In this document: positions 50,220 to 62,533 of the stretch, one piece after another
How positions within the stretch are numbered: position 1 is the first letter of the stretch
Layout of the letters: every line of letters starts with the position of its first letter
NCBI RefSeq assembly: GCF_000002985.6
Contig: NC_003280.10
Span: forward strand, 8,490,501-8,554,500
Source of the DNA: Caenorhabditis elegans
Taxonomy: Eukaryota; Nematoda; Chromadorea; Rhabditida; Rhabditidae
DNA length: 64,000 nt
Direction of reading: 5' to 3'
Notes under the pieces: model-generated
What the model saw: only the letters and a program-made list of their open reading frames with translations
The model's database searches: none
Told to the model about the DNA's origin: nothing
Program-made: the position numbers and the translations under genes

Positions 50220-53200
50220 ATGTCAAGGCCCAACCAGATAGTCACCCAATTTCCCGCATTGGATCATGAGCCTCGTGGGCAGGGTAAGTATCAATCCCAT
50301 TACTATAATATTTTTTTAATCCTTCCAGGAAATGAAAAATTAAAAGTTGAAGTTTCGTTTAAAAATCTTGGAAAAGTTTGCGAATAACATTATTTTAATT
50401 TCTCCGCAATGCCCACTTGAGCTAATAGTTTATGCAAATGAACAGTTTTCCAAATACGAATAGATGTAGTTCGATTTAACAACTTTGGATTTATTATACA
50501 ATTCGTTTATAGAAATAATTCGTATCAAACTATCTTCAACAGGAGCCTCTTCCAAATTTCAAAAATAACCATATAATTCTCTATAATCTCTTAATTTCCT
50601 CTATATTCCTTTTCAAGCACCCCTCTTCCATTACGTTAATAGATTCACCGTTTCATTTCCTTACGGAGTGGTAATATGAGCCAGTGCACCTGGTGAAATG
50701 GGCTTGCAGTGCTTGGATCCTTGTCCGATTTACCAGGTCGTCACTGGTTCATTCTGGAAGATTTTGTATTTCTAAGAAAATGTTTCTCTCTAGTTTCAAA
50801 TCAAATATGTTTATCTGGCCAGGTATGAACTTGTTTGTTAAGTTGTTAATCGAGAAAATATTCTCGCCTTACAAACTTCTGACTTCTGAAGTTTATATAT
50901 GACTAAAACAAAAAAGAATCTCTATCTTGTAGAGGTTGTTGTTTATGTGCATAAGTACAAATAGCTTACCCCGTTCTATTTCCCACAAAAAGAATACTCA
51001 TAGACAACTGTTATTGTCTCTGATCGGAGGTTGAGTGAAGAGAGCATCCCTTTCCCAGATATATTGACTCACCTTCAGTTTGGCATATCGAATAACTCAC
51101 TTTTGCAGGGCCACCGCCTTCCTATCGAAATTCTGCAGCAACTGAGGATTCTTGGAGCACAATGTCCGGAAGTGGGCCTAATCGTAAGTCACATTCATGA
51201 AATGTCTTTGGAAAATCTGATAGAAACCAAATGTAAACTTTTAATAAAATATTGTTTTCAGAGGCCATGTCTGGTCAGCGTAGAAACAGTTGGAACAATT
51301 TGGTTCAAGTCGGTGGAGATCCTATTGTTCAGAAGCAACCGGTAAATTCTATTAATAAAAATATTAAGCGGAAAATGCATTATTTTGATAAATTTTCCAG
51401 CCTCCTCGTCCAGCTGCTCCAATGTCGACAACATTTTCTGTAAACTCCCGAACTTCTTCACTTATGGGACTACAGCAGCCGACTGTATTCAGTACACAAT
51501 TTTCGGTAAGATCACTTCAATAAATTTGCTTGTTTCAATTGTCATGAACCTTAGTTATTCCCTATTTTGTGTCTAGGAAATAGAATCAGTTCATACGCGT
51601 GTTCAGTCGGTTCGCTACATTGATGAAAATGGTGAGGATAGTGGTAGAAGCACGAGTCGGGATACTGTAACGGAGGTGCGAAATATGATATTGCATTTGC
51701 ATGAATAGCCATATAATTTTGATAATATGTAATATCACTTTCAAGATTTAATTTTCAGGCTCAAGGACAAGCACTTCCAGCACAAAAAGTATACTCGAAT
51801 GATCCAAGACTTGTCTCGATTCCAAGACCTGCTGGAACAATTCCAAGTCTTGGAAGTATGCCACCTTCAAGATCTGGTTCTATAATAACTGGACCCAATC
51901 CATCACCACCTTCAAGTCAGAAAAGGAAAAACAAGAATAAAGAATCAAAATCAAGTTTGAATAAGCCAAAACGGAATAGGCTACAGGAATTGAAAAATTT
52001 GTGAGTTGTTTTTAAAATTTTTCTGACCAGAAAGCTTTTGAGATATTTAATATGAAACTTCTTCAAATTTTTTCAACCTTCATTAATGGTTCAAAATTTC
52101 CAAAAAAAAATTGGGTTTACTTGGCAGCGACAAGTTGTTTTTCTTGAATTACTACTTCTATTTTTATCAGCTCAAATATTTTGAAAAGCATTCCAAAGCT
52201 TCTAAACATTTTGCATAACACAAATGTTCATTCTATTTCAGTTGTAAGAAGCCATCAATTATGGGTTGCTGTCTCTGTCTTCTCCTAATTTTGATAATTG
52301 CTATCATTATTATTATTATTCTTACTCAAGTACTTCCATCTCCAAAGAACGCAACTTTCACCTGGATGGCTCCACAATCATTGACCAACGGTCAGAACTC
52401 TTCGTCAAGAATTGAAATGACATCTAAAAAAGAACGAATTCGATTCCAAACTGCTGGATCCCCACCGATTAAAGGAAATTATATTAATTACTACGATTTC
52501 AACTCGGTAAAATGCACTTTTAAAAGTTATCTATGTTATAAAATTTTCAGAACCAAGTGGTCGTAATTGATCAATCTCTGAGTGCAAACGGAAAAAATCT
52601 GTACTGCTTTGTCCTTCCACTTGACAGATCGTCTATGCCAAATCCTGGAGATGTTCGGAAAGCAGCAAAGAATTCTGTTTTGAAACATCAACAAAGTGAT
52701 GGTTGGCAACAAGTTTGGTCTTGGCTTCCCTCGCCCCTTCAACAAACAAATTCAGTAGGTTTTTCAGATATATCAACTTTTTGAATAAAGATAAGTCTTC
52801 ACGAAAAAAATGTTTTGAAAACTGAAAATCGCTTTATATACTAAAATCTATTAATTTAAAATTGGCTTCAGGGTCAAAGTATGTTCAATCCTCCAATTCC
52901 TGAATGCAATGGATCCCGAATTATTCAGCTTCAGCAGACATCTGACCAAAGAAGTAAGTATATTAGATTAATTTTTCCTCTTCGAAATGTTTTCGGATAC
53001 GTTTTAATTTGAGAATAATAAAATTTAATGTAAACGCAAAATTTACAGACCGCCGATGCACTGATTGCTATGATTTCTGCCTTCCCCAATTTGGTATCAT
53101 GAAAAATGCGTCAGAAAACAATGAAGAATATCTTAATATCAAGCAACAAGATTGCTTCTATCTCTTTGTTCCAGAGTGGAGAACATATGCTCAAGCTAAC

Positions 53201-54572
53201 ACTATTGAACAGAATCAGCAAGATTTTGAAAATTATTATCGAAATCGACAACATATGCAGGTTTCGTATGGAAGTAATGGACCAAATGACAGTAGATGGA
53301 TTCCATTAAGTGGAATGCCTAATCGAATGATGAATGCAACTGGAGCATTTGTTGGACAAGTTGGAAATGCAATTGGAGATTTAAGAAACAATGTTTATGG
53401 AATGGTAACTGGACAGAATCAAAATCCACAGGGAGCTCAACAACAACAGCAATATGGAAATGGAAATGGACAGTCACCATTCCAAAATACTCAGTATCCA
53501 AATCAAAATCAAAATCCATCAGTTGCTCAAATGCAACAGCTTCAACAACAAAATATTCAACACCAAATGCAACAATCTCGACAACCATCAGGTTATCATC
53601 CAGCTGTAAATGGAGTTGTAAACCTGAATGGAGTCAATGGAAATAATGGAAATACCGAGTATAATGTTCAACCATATCAGGGAACTGGAAATCAGCAAAC
53701 ACAAAATGGACAATCGATTTCTCCAGAGATGAGGAGACAGGCGGTTTGTACACAAATCAATAAAAAATCCAATAATAAATTGATTTTCAGCCATACAGCT
53801 TCAACTCAAATATCAACAGTGGTTACACTAACCAACAGTGAGTTTTTATTTTATTTTCCTTTTTACTATAAATAAATTCAGACCGGGAGTTTCATCTGGA
53901 AATTCCAACACAAATTCAAACAATATGAACGGATTCGGTGCACAACCAAGTTATAGAACTTCTCAGTTCGGATTCAATAAGTGACTTTTTCTGTTGTATT
54001 GTTTTCTTGAAGTTCTTTGTATTTCAGCAACGATCCAAGAAACCAAGTTGGTGGGTTGAATGGAAATGGTCTTGGTAACAGTGTTAATAGTGAACATCAG
54101 ATATCAGTTAGTGCACATACAAATGCACCGAGAATCGGAACGTAAGCCACTTGAAAAGATGGTTCAAATATATTTTAAGTTAACATTTTACAGTGTTCTA
54201 AACGAGTTTGGAAATCCCGTAAATGTTAATCCATCCCAGTCCTCTCAACAAAACCTTCAGCAACAACAGTTGATGAATCAGATGAATCAACAAATTCCTC
54301 AATATGCTGGACCAGTTGTCAACCCAAATTATATTTCAACTTCTGGAGGGCTGGCACTAGAAAACCGAGACGCTGATGGTTTCTCGCATCGACTTCAGCA
54401 ATTAATGGTAAGTTTTATAGAAAAAGGAAACTGATTGAAATTTGTATTCTTATTTTAGGGGACTTCATCCAATTACCGCCCAGATGTTGAACCAGTCAAC
54501 TACAATGTTCCAACATACAGTCAACCGAACCGACCAGATGCATTATCCCGCCAAGGACGTATCTTTAAGTAA
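50220..54572 (+). CDS. Type II membrane BRICHOS-domain protein with Q/N-rich extracellular tail
   Basis: Fifteen exons: 50220-50283, 51109-51183, 51262-51341, 51401-51505, 51577-51675, 51759-52000, 52242-52506, 52551-52754, 52872-52953, 53049-53743, 53791-53837, 53882-53980, 54028-54141, 54194-54407, 54459-54572. They sum to 2499 nt (832 aa). There is no signal peptide. A Ser/Pro-rich cytosolic part (1-220) ends in a basic patch, then one long membrane helix (about 229-252; GCCLCLLLILIIAIIII). The BRICHOS-like domain (about 270-380) shows YINYYDFNS, the NLYCFVLPLDRSSMP block and spaced cysteines (RCTDCYDFC, QQDCFYLF). BRICHOS domains act as intramolecular chaperones of aggregation-prone segments in type II proteins. 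About 350 Gln/Asn-rich residues follow. AATAAA is at 54872. Confidence 0.8.
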
Positions 54573-55203
54573 ATGACAAAAGATTACACCAGTTCATTCA
54601 TTCCAAAAATGCTCAATTTCTTCTAGAAGACTCCTCCTAGACACCGTATAGTTGGTGCTGAAAACGTATAGCTGAATCCAATGCTAGTCAGATAACCGTT
54701 TGTACAAAAATCAGAAGACCAAATCATTATTATCTCTCATTCTTTCATTCATTTTACTTAAATACGCAATCTGTTTTTCAATTGTTCATTCTGTGATATG
54801 ATTATTTTAATATTAATTATTCCCTAAGTTATTCTCTTCTTTTTTTATATGATTCCTTACTAAAAATTTTAAATAAAAATTTATTTAGTTTAACTCTTAA
54901 TCGGTATTCATTTGTTAAATTTTTCAAGATTTATTTTTCAACGAAAAGTTTACAAAAAAATAAAATAATATTTTTAAAAAAGTTTTGGATTTTTGAATTT
55001 TTTAGCTGTTTACAATTTTCAGAACTTCTTCTGTGATCTAATTGATATTTTGAAAAAAACGCTCTGGAATAAATGAAAACTAACTTCAAAAAATACTTAC
55101 GTGATGTTCAATTAAAGAAAAAAAGTAGCAAGTGTTTGCCGCGTGGTTTCATTCTTGGAAAGTTCCTCGGAATATTTTGATTCATTTTGGAATATTAATC
55201 AAA

Positions 55204-56310
55204 ATGGCTTGCAAGAATCCGAAAAAATTCTTTCCAATTCGTAAGTCTCCGGTTCTTCGAGATGGAGCTTTTAAGGTATATTTTTTAATTCAAGCAATAA
55301 AAATAAAGCCAATTTATGCATAGGGGAAATTAGTATTGGTCACTGGCGGAGGTACCGGTATTGGAAAAGCCATCGCAACAACATTTGCTCATTTGAGAGC
55401 CACCGTCGTCATTGCTGCTCGTAGAATGGAAAAATTGGAGCAAACTGCTAGAGACATAACAAAGATCACCGGTGGAACATGTGAACCTTTCCAAATGGAT
55501 ATTAAAGACCCAGGCATGGTCAGCGATGCCTTCGATAAAATTGATATGAAGTGAGATTTCTGAAAATAACTCTATTATAAAAACTATTTCAGATTCGGAA
55601 AAGTTCCAGAGATCTTGGTCAACAATGCAGCTGGTAATTTTATTATGGCAACTGAGCTTCTCTCTTCAAATGCATATGGAACAATTATTGATATTGTGCT
55701 CAAAGGAACATTCAATGTTACAACTGAGCTCGGAAAACGTTGTATTCAGGTTTTAGATCTTTTTTCGATTTCAATACCTCTTGATATTCAGAACAAGACA
55801 GGTGCCTCAATCACTTCCATTACTGCTGGTTATGCACGAGCTGGTGCTCCATTCATTGTTCCTTCTGCTGTTTCTAAAGCTGGAGTTGAGACAATGACAA
55901 AATCATTGGCAACCGAATGGTCAAAATATGGTCTTCGTTTCAATGCAGTATCTCCTGGACCAATTCCAACAAAAGGTGCATGGGGAAGATTGAATTCGGG
56001 AGAAATGGGTGATATCGCCGAAAAAATGAAGTTTTTGAATCCAGAGGGTCGCGTTGGGTCACCTGAAGAAGTTGCAAATTTAGTTGCATTTATTTCTTCT
56101 GATCATATGTCATTTTTGAATGGAGCGGTACGGTTTAAAGCAGATTCGTTCTTTTTTCAGCTGTTTTTTCAGATTATTGACTTGGATGGTGGCCAACAAC
56201 ATTTCAATCATGGTTCCCATATGGGCGACTTTTTGCACTCATGGGATCACAAAAATTGGGAAGATGCTGAAAATCTCATTCGCGGAAGAACTGGAAAAGA
56301 GAAAGCTTAA
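55204..56310 (+). CDS. 2,4-dienoyl-CoA reductase (DECR1-type short-chain dehydrogenase)
   Basis: Exons 55204-55275, 55324-55550, 55593-55749, 55792-56127 and 56173-56310 give 309 aa. It reduces 2,4-dienoyl-CoA esters with NADPH during beta-oxidation of polyunsaturated fatty acids, in mitochondria or peroxisomes. The Rossmann motif TGGGTGIG (31-38), the AARRM segment after strand 2 (NADPH preference), NNAAGNFI, the Tyr/Ser/Lys catalytic residues (GYARAG, VPSAVSKAG), SPGPIPTKGA and IIDLDGGQQ are all present. Similarity to human DECR1 is strong through ITDIVL-like and LATEWSKYG-like segments. C. elegans has several DECR1 paralogues (decr-1.1 to decr-1.3), and I cannot tell which this is. AATAAA starts 15 bp after the stop (56325). 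Confidence 0.93.
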
Positions 56311-56647
56311 ACTATTCAATTTTTAATAAATTATTCGCTGAGAAAATCCATTATAAGAGAACGAGTAAAATGATTCTTATGTAGAATTTTAAATTATTTT
56401 TTGATAGTAATTGCGCCCGGTACCTCCCGACACTTCCCGGGTGTCAACATCGGCAATGAAGTAGGTGTAATTTGGCGCTCACGGCCAATTTTCAAGAATT
56501 AATCATTTGGAGAGTTTCCATGAACTAGATAGAGCATCGTATTTATGTAATTGGCAGAAGGTAACACTTCTGCAGTATAATATAAGAGAAACCATTTTTC
56601 TCTATATTCTCTATCCTCTATGTACTCTCCAGCCAGCTGTGCTGCTG

Positions 56648-56715
56648 CTTTTGTGGTGTATTGGTTAACATGTGTGTCTCCAGTTTGCAAGGCACAGGTT
56701 TGACCCTCAACGCAC
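56648..56715 (+). ncRNA. tRNA-like relic (degenerate pol III A/B boxes)
   Basis: TGGTGTATTGGTTAACATG resembles a tRNA D-arm/A box. GGTTTGACCCT, about 35 nt later, resembles a B box (GGTTCGANNCC) with one change. The T stem does not pair (ACAGG against CTCAA), and no clean anticodon stem of five pairs with a seven-base loop can be drawn. It therefore looks like a tRNA pseudogene or tRNA-derived repeat, not a working tRNA. Confidence 0.35.
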
Positions 56716-57070
56716 GCTTATTTCGCGCCGCAAGTTTTGCAATGACGATGTGGCTAAAGTGTAGTGCAATATGAGCTCGCTCACGGCGTTGCGGACCATA
56801 GTCTGAACACGGTTCGCGTTTATGTGAGTGAAACAATTTTTAGTTTTTATAAAGTTTATTGAGTTGGTATTGAGAACTTTAAGCTGATATTCAGAAAGTA
56901 ATGAAGCAATATACAATTGTGAGAAGATGGGAAAATTGATAAACTGGTTTGGAAATGATTCAAGAGAAAGGAAGAATGAGGCCCGGTGATGGGCCAGAGC
57001 CGGAAAATGAGATCACAGATAGATGAATCGGAAAGAAAAATTGTAAGCCAATGAATTTCTTGGAGCAATA

Positions 57071-60000
57071 TCAATATTGTGAATATTTCCGAACACCATT
57101 TGGAGGAGTTCGTGGATCCACATTTAATGAGATTTTTCGACTGGGGCAGACACCGACTCGCCTGAAAAATGATACATTAATGATTAAATAATTTATGTAT
57201 TCTTAGTTTTAAACTTACTTCTCAATATTTTCAAAATATTGAACATGTGCATTGAATGAATGTTTTCTTCTGAATTGACGAACTTGAGCATCGAATCCAT
57301 CACGAATAAGTTCAATGAATGAGCAAATAAGTAGTCTCCATGCTCGGCTTGTTTCTTTACTTTGTTTCACTCCGTCCTGCTTCAGAATCACTTCAACCAT
57401 TATCTCTTGGAATCGATCCCATTCTTGGGTGCTGAATCCACTTTCGTGTTTCAGACACACATGATTGGCGCCAATTTCACGAAGAAATTCCGAATCCTGT
57501 AAAAGTTAAAAGTTAGAAGACAATAAGTTGTCATTGTTCTAACCACATCTCCTTCAATGATTTTATCCAGAAGCTGAAGAAGATATTTCGCATGATCAGC
57601 TACTGTACGTACTCCGTTTGGATTTGTCGATAATGAATATGTGGCTGATTGGAAGCATTGAGAAACAATTGGACAATTTGATTCAAGCTGAAAATTAATA
57701 TTATTTCATTTTTGCTCTTGCTCTATTAATATTGTTTTTCACATATTATTCCTTTTCCAATTTATGTTAGTTGAGCATTCAAACTCTTTACGATCATGCA
57801 ATAATCTCTGCTGATCTTTCACATGTTCGTCAGTTCATCAAGCTTATACTTCAAGCTCACTGATGCGTGTTGTCATCCGCATCACATGCCAAACAGGAAA
57901 GAAACAGATTTTCCGTTTGAGCCACATTGGGTCAAAAATTGAAGTTTTTGCAGAAAAAGAACTCACTCTTGAAAAGCATCTTGTCAGGACAATAATGAGC
58001 CCCTTTGTGTTGATATGTCTCCATGAACGACGAACAACTGATACTTGAGATGGAGTTAGTTGAGAGCATACTGGAATCACATTTCTTGGTGAAAGGGAGA
58101 TACTTCCCGAACGATCACGACCAGACATTGGTTCTGAAAATCGTAAGAATTAACAATGTTTAAACATCGTTTATATTAGTACTGAAAAAAAATCGAAATC
58201 GATATGATACTGGCATCCTCAAGTTAATTTGAGGGAGAAGAAAAAAAAATGGCTAGACAACAATTATACATAATTTCTATTTTCAGTTAAACACGCGAAA
58301 TTACAAGAAGAATAACAGATTCTTCTACCAACACATGACTAGTGTGGACACCATAAATCACGTTTTCTTCAACATGAAAAAAAAGTGATGCCAATGTTTA
58401 TTTTGGCTTCCGGTTTGGCTTCTCGAGTCAAGGAGGTAGGTAAGGTACAATGGAGATATGGGTCACGTATTCAAATTGGGCGGAGCATATGAGGTGTTAT
58501 TCAATGCTGAAGTGGAAGAGGGGTTCGAGTATTTTCTAGGAATAACATGTAGAACTTTTATTCAACGGAAATCTGCTTTCCGTAAAGGTGAACCGAAGTT
58601 AAGTTTGTTTTGGCTTCAAAAAAATTCTTTCTGAAGATTTTTTTATTAAAAACAAACAGTGCAAGTTCTGATTTGAAAATGTAGAAGATTTTTTCAAGTA
58701 GAAATATCTTTTAAAAACTGTTAACACAAAAATGCTCGAAATATGGCAACATTCCAAAAATAGCCTTCTGAACTCTGCACACCAAAAAGCGAACAAAATT
58801 CAAAGTCTTCTTATCCCAATGCAATTTTTTTCGCGGGATCTCTGACTAAAAAACTATACAAAATGGGCGGTCTCATTGTCAGTCGAACAAAAATCTGCTT
58901 AGCTCCGGAAGATTAAACGCCAATCTTTTGAATTCTTTTAACATGGAGTTGCAAAAAATACTTTAAAGAAGTTTTGAATTTTCGGATGGCAAACAAGAAA
59001 ATATTTAGTTGCAGTAGTCACGAGATTCGATTTCTTTTTGCAAAGAATTCACACCCTCCGGGTCTAAAATTTGAAGATTTTTAGTAGTAATAGTAAAAAC
59101 AATATTATTTTTAGAAGGGATGAAGATTTTGAGAGTTGAAGAAAAATGTAGTACGTTGGTGGTTTAAACAAATACTCTCTGAAGGAATTATATTAGTACA
59201 GGAAAAGATCTGTCTGGGTTTTTTTTTTTGGAAATTCAATCTTATTATTTAAATTCGATTCTCCAAATTTACACGCATAGAAATTTTGAATCTTTGATTC
59301 GAAAAACTCAAAGATCCGTTCTATTCTTGAAGCAACACAGGTCAACTTCAAAAATAGACAATTTATTGAGAACCCAAAATTGTCGTATTTTTGTTGAAAA
59401 ACGAAAAAACAGAAATCTTGTGTCAAAAGTCAATCAGAAAAATACTCGATGATGATGAGTCTGATGACGTCAAAAAACAAGACAAAATATACAAAAAACG
59501 TAGAAATCATTTGTAACTGGACACTTGAGGGCGTTTGAAAGAAGCAACTAATTGCACCGAAGGAGCATGAAAAGGAAGGAGAAGTACAAGCATTATTCAT
59601 TTCATTTGAGAAGTAATGGGAGATAAAGGAACAAAGTACGACGTGTGTTATAGTCGGAAGTTCTTAGTTTACGAATTTGGCATGTCTTATCTGTAGTTGA
59701 GGAAATTCTAGTTTGCTTTTTCTAAATTTCCTCATGTATTCAAGTAATTTGGTAGTCAATAATTCAGTATTCGTTTTTGTGCAATTCAATTTAAGACATA
59801 ATAAATAAAACGAAGAATCTATTGAAAACTATTCACTGGCCGTTTTTCGTCTTGTTTGTATGAACATAAAAGATTCATTCAAACCAATAATTGTTTCTGA
59901 ATGGTAAATAAAAAAAGAGCGGATCTCCGAATTTTAGTGACTCAGACAGATTTAAATAAACATGATGTTGAATTGCGATCTTTTTTTTATTTTTATTTTT

Positions 60001-62533
60001 GTTTAAAAAAAAAGCAAAAAAATCCTTCGAAAAGGAACAGTTTAAATACTTATCAGGAGGTTTTTTAAATGGAAAAAACTTCCTTTTTCACTGACATCAT
60101 GGCTGGAAATATGCATCAAAAATAGATAGACAACATCAGAAATAGGACAACTCTTGACGACATGAACTATAAAGTCTAGATAAACAAAAATAGATGGAAT
60201 TATTTTAAGAATTTATATTTTTTTATGTTGCAGGGTTAATTTTTGTTAAATTTAAAAAATTAAGTTTTGTTTTTTTCCGTATTTACCTAAAATTCAAATA
60301 AAAATAAATTCGATTTCAAAGAACAGGTGTTTTGACTTTATACTATAAGAGAGCTCTCCAAAATAGTGAACTAAAGTTAATACCTTAAAGTTCAAGTTTC
60401 AAATAATTAAAAATATTGGTTATCAGGATCAGAGTAAAACTTTCAACCATTGATGATGAGAATATTTATTTTTCAAAAAATCATATATTTACAATATTTG
60501 GTAAATTATTTTCTGCAAATTTGAAGCCTAGACAACATAACACAATCGACCGGAAATTAAGAAAGAAGATATATTTTTCGAACCCGTAGAACATCGAATT
60601 TGATGTTTCAACGTATACGCATTTTCCGGTGAGCGATGAAAGTCATGGAGACCTTATTGGCATTCCATTTTAAAATCTCAAACACCAGAGAGAAAAGTAG
60701 GAGAAGTGATAGAAAAGTGGCTTCTTTGAATCCTCGCGAATTTGTGCTCCTAACGAAATCAGACGGAGCATTGTCTGCAGAAAGGACAAGGAAGAAGGAC
60801 AGGAAAGATGGGAAACTTGCATCTACTTGATTTTTTGCTCCAATTTAAAGTTTCTAAAGAGAATCGAGAATAAGGTTTTTGAATTCTTCAAGAAGAATTT
60901 GCAGAGCTTATCGAATTTGGTGTAATATATAACGCCGAAAAAGTTATAAGTATTTTTCATACTGTCAATCTTAAATACAGATTTTTTTTTGTCAAAAGTT
61001 TTTGGTTTTTAGTTACTCAATTGACAAGTAGGGTACCGGAAAGAAGTTTTCTCAAGGTCATGCTGAAAACTATGAGATTTATGAATGTGAGAATGCTTAC
61101 AAGACTAAGACACGAAAAATCATGGCTTCGCTTTTTTGTGACTCAACTTTGGCATTTCAGGGATTCAATACAAAAAACATTGTTAAAAGCAAAAAAGATG
61201 ACAGACCACGAGTTATATATGTCTCCGATGTGTAGAATGACGTATTTACGACAAAACGTTCGTTTCCTTTTTTGCGAAATTTTCTAGTTTCTTTCTTGCA
61301 AAAAAAGAGAAGCAATTTTAAGAAGACAAAGATGCTCTGGTTTATGTTCTCCTTCTGCTTTTGTCTACACGAAATGTGCGACGCTGTTTGTTTGGGCTTG
61401 AAGAAAGGTTTGACGCGATAAGTATAGTGTGCTGATGGGGGGAAAAGGATGGCTTACAGATTAGTTTTTCAATTTTTTATTTGTGTTTTGTACTACAGAA
61501 ACTAAAGTTTTCAAAATAAACAGTAGTAAGACAACGTCCCATCCATGTGTTTTATATTACAAATTTATTGGAAATCAGTTCCAAAGCATTTCAAAATAAA
61601 AAGAAAGTTCGGGTGTAACCAGGGCTCTAATGGATTCATGCACTTTCCATATAATTTTTTTAAAATATGAAAAGAGACAGGCCACGGGAACTCTACATAA
61701 CATTCCTCCAAGGTAGGCATTTTTGAACATAATGGGGAGCCTCTGGTTCAAAATTAAAGTTCGCTCCTAAGTTTACTTATTTTTCAATTATGAGTTTCTT
61801 TTAATCAGCTAACAATGTCTGATGTACCATATTCTATTTTTAAATAATGATCAAATATACATATTACTTGCAAATATTCAAAATTCGGAATAGTAATATC
61901 CAAAGAAAAAAGAGAACTATGATTAATAAAAAAGCCTAACTATAAGCCTAATTTTGACGTTATATGTTTTTTCCAACAGAACTTTAGCAACAGAAGACCC
62001 ACAATGCTTCCATTCTTGGTAATATTTTCTATTTACACAAATACAACTCATCTTCCAGATGTTCGCTAAATGATGACTTGACACTAAAAAATGGATGAAA
62101 ACAGGATTAAAACTGATGACCTCATATAAGGATAAGACAGAGAAATATGTATAAGCAGGGTAATCAAATTGAAGGTATTTCTATGAAAGTTTTTGAAAAA
62201 AATACAACTCTAACTCGCTGAAATGTGCAAAAAAAAAGAAAAAGAAGATAAGGGGTTAGTTACTCTGCTCACTGACGTTTTCTGTTTTTTCGGGACTTTT
62301 CTGTCAACTCACTCAGTTTATCTAGAAGATGAACTTGACGTAATTCTTCGATGAACTTTTCTATTAATTTATTGTGAGGCTTTTTAAACTCAATCAAAAA
62401 ATTTCATAAACAGTCTAGAAAATAGCTTACCCAATCCACCCGGACCATATCTTGTCATTGGAGAGCTTGGAGCACTTCGAGCCATTGCAGGGCTCAATGA
62501 ACGAGATGTACGTGGCACGGACAAGGAGATCAT
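57071..62533 (-). CDS. Globin with N-terminal Ser/Pro-rich extension
   Basis: Exons 62431-62533, 57967-58133, 57544-57687, 57219-57496 and 57071-57161 total 783 nt (260 aa). The globin fold spans about 60-230. Helix A reads LTPSQVSVVRRSWRHI, the E helix VADHAKYLLQLL with distal His about 122, and the F helix EFLREIGANHV with proximal His about 150. The 28-residue spacing is normal, so heme binding is expected. The N-terminal 59 residues are Ser/Pro/Arg-rich, encoded partly by an exon 4.3 kb upstream that joins in phase (G|AA CCA). Without it, a start at 58128 would still give a globin. C. elegans has over 30 globins, many neuronal and proposed as redox or gas sensors; I cannot name which one this is. 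The C-terminal tail (about 30 aa) is unstructured. Confidence 0.85.
58134..62430. other. Large first intron of the globin gene
   Basis: 4.3 kb, AT-rich, with no supported nested gene. Small open frames such as those near 59190-59450 and 60640-60830 are Lys/Arg-rich or Phe-rich, unspliced and unlike proteins. It may contain regulatory elements, but none is recognised. Confidence 0.45.
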
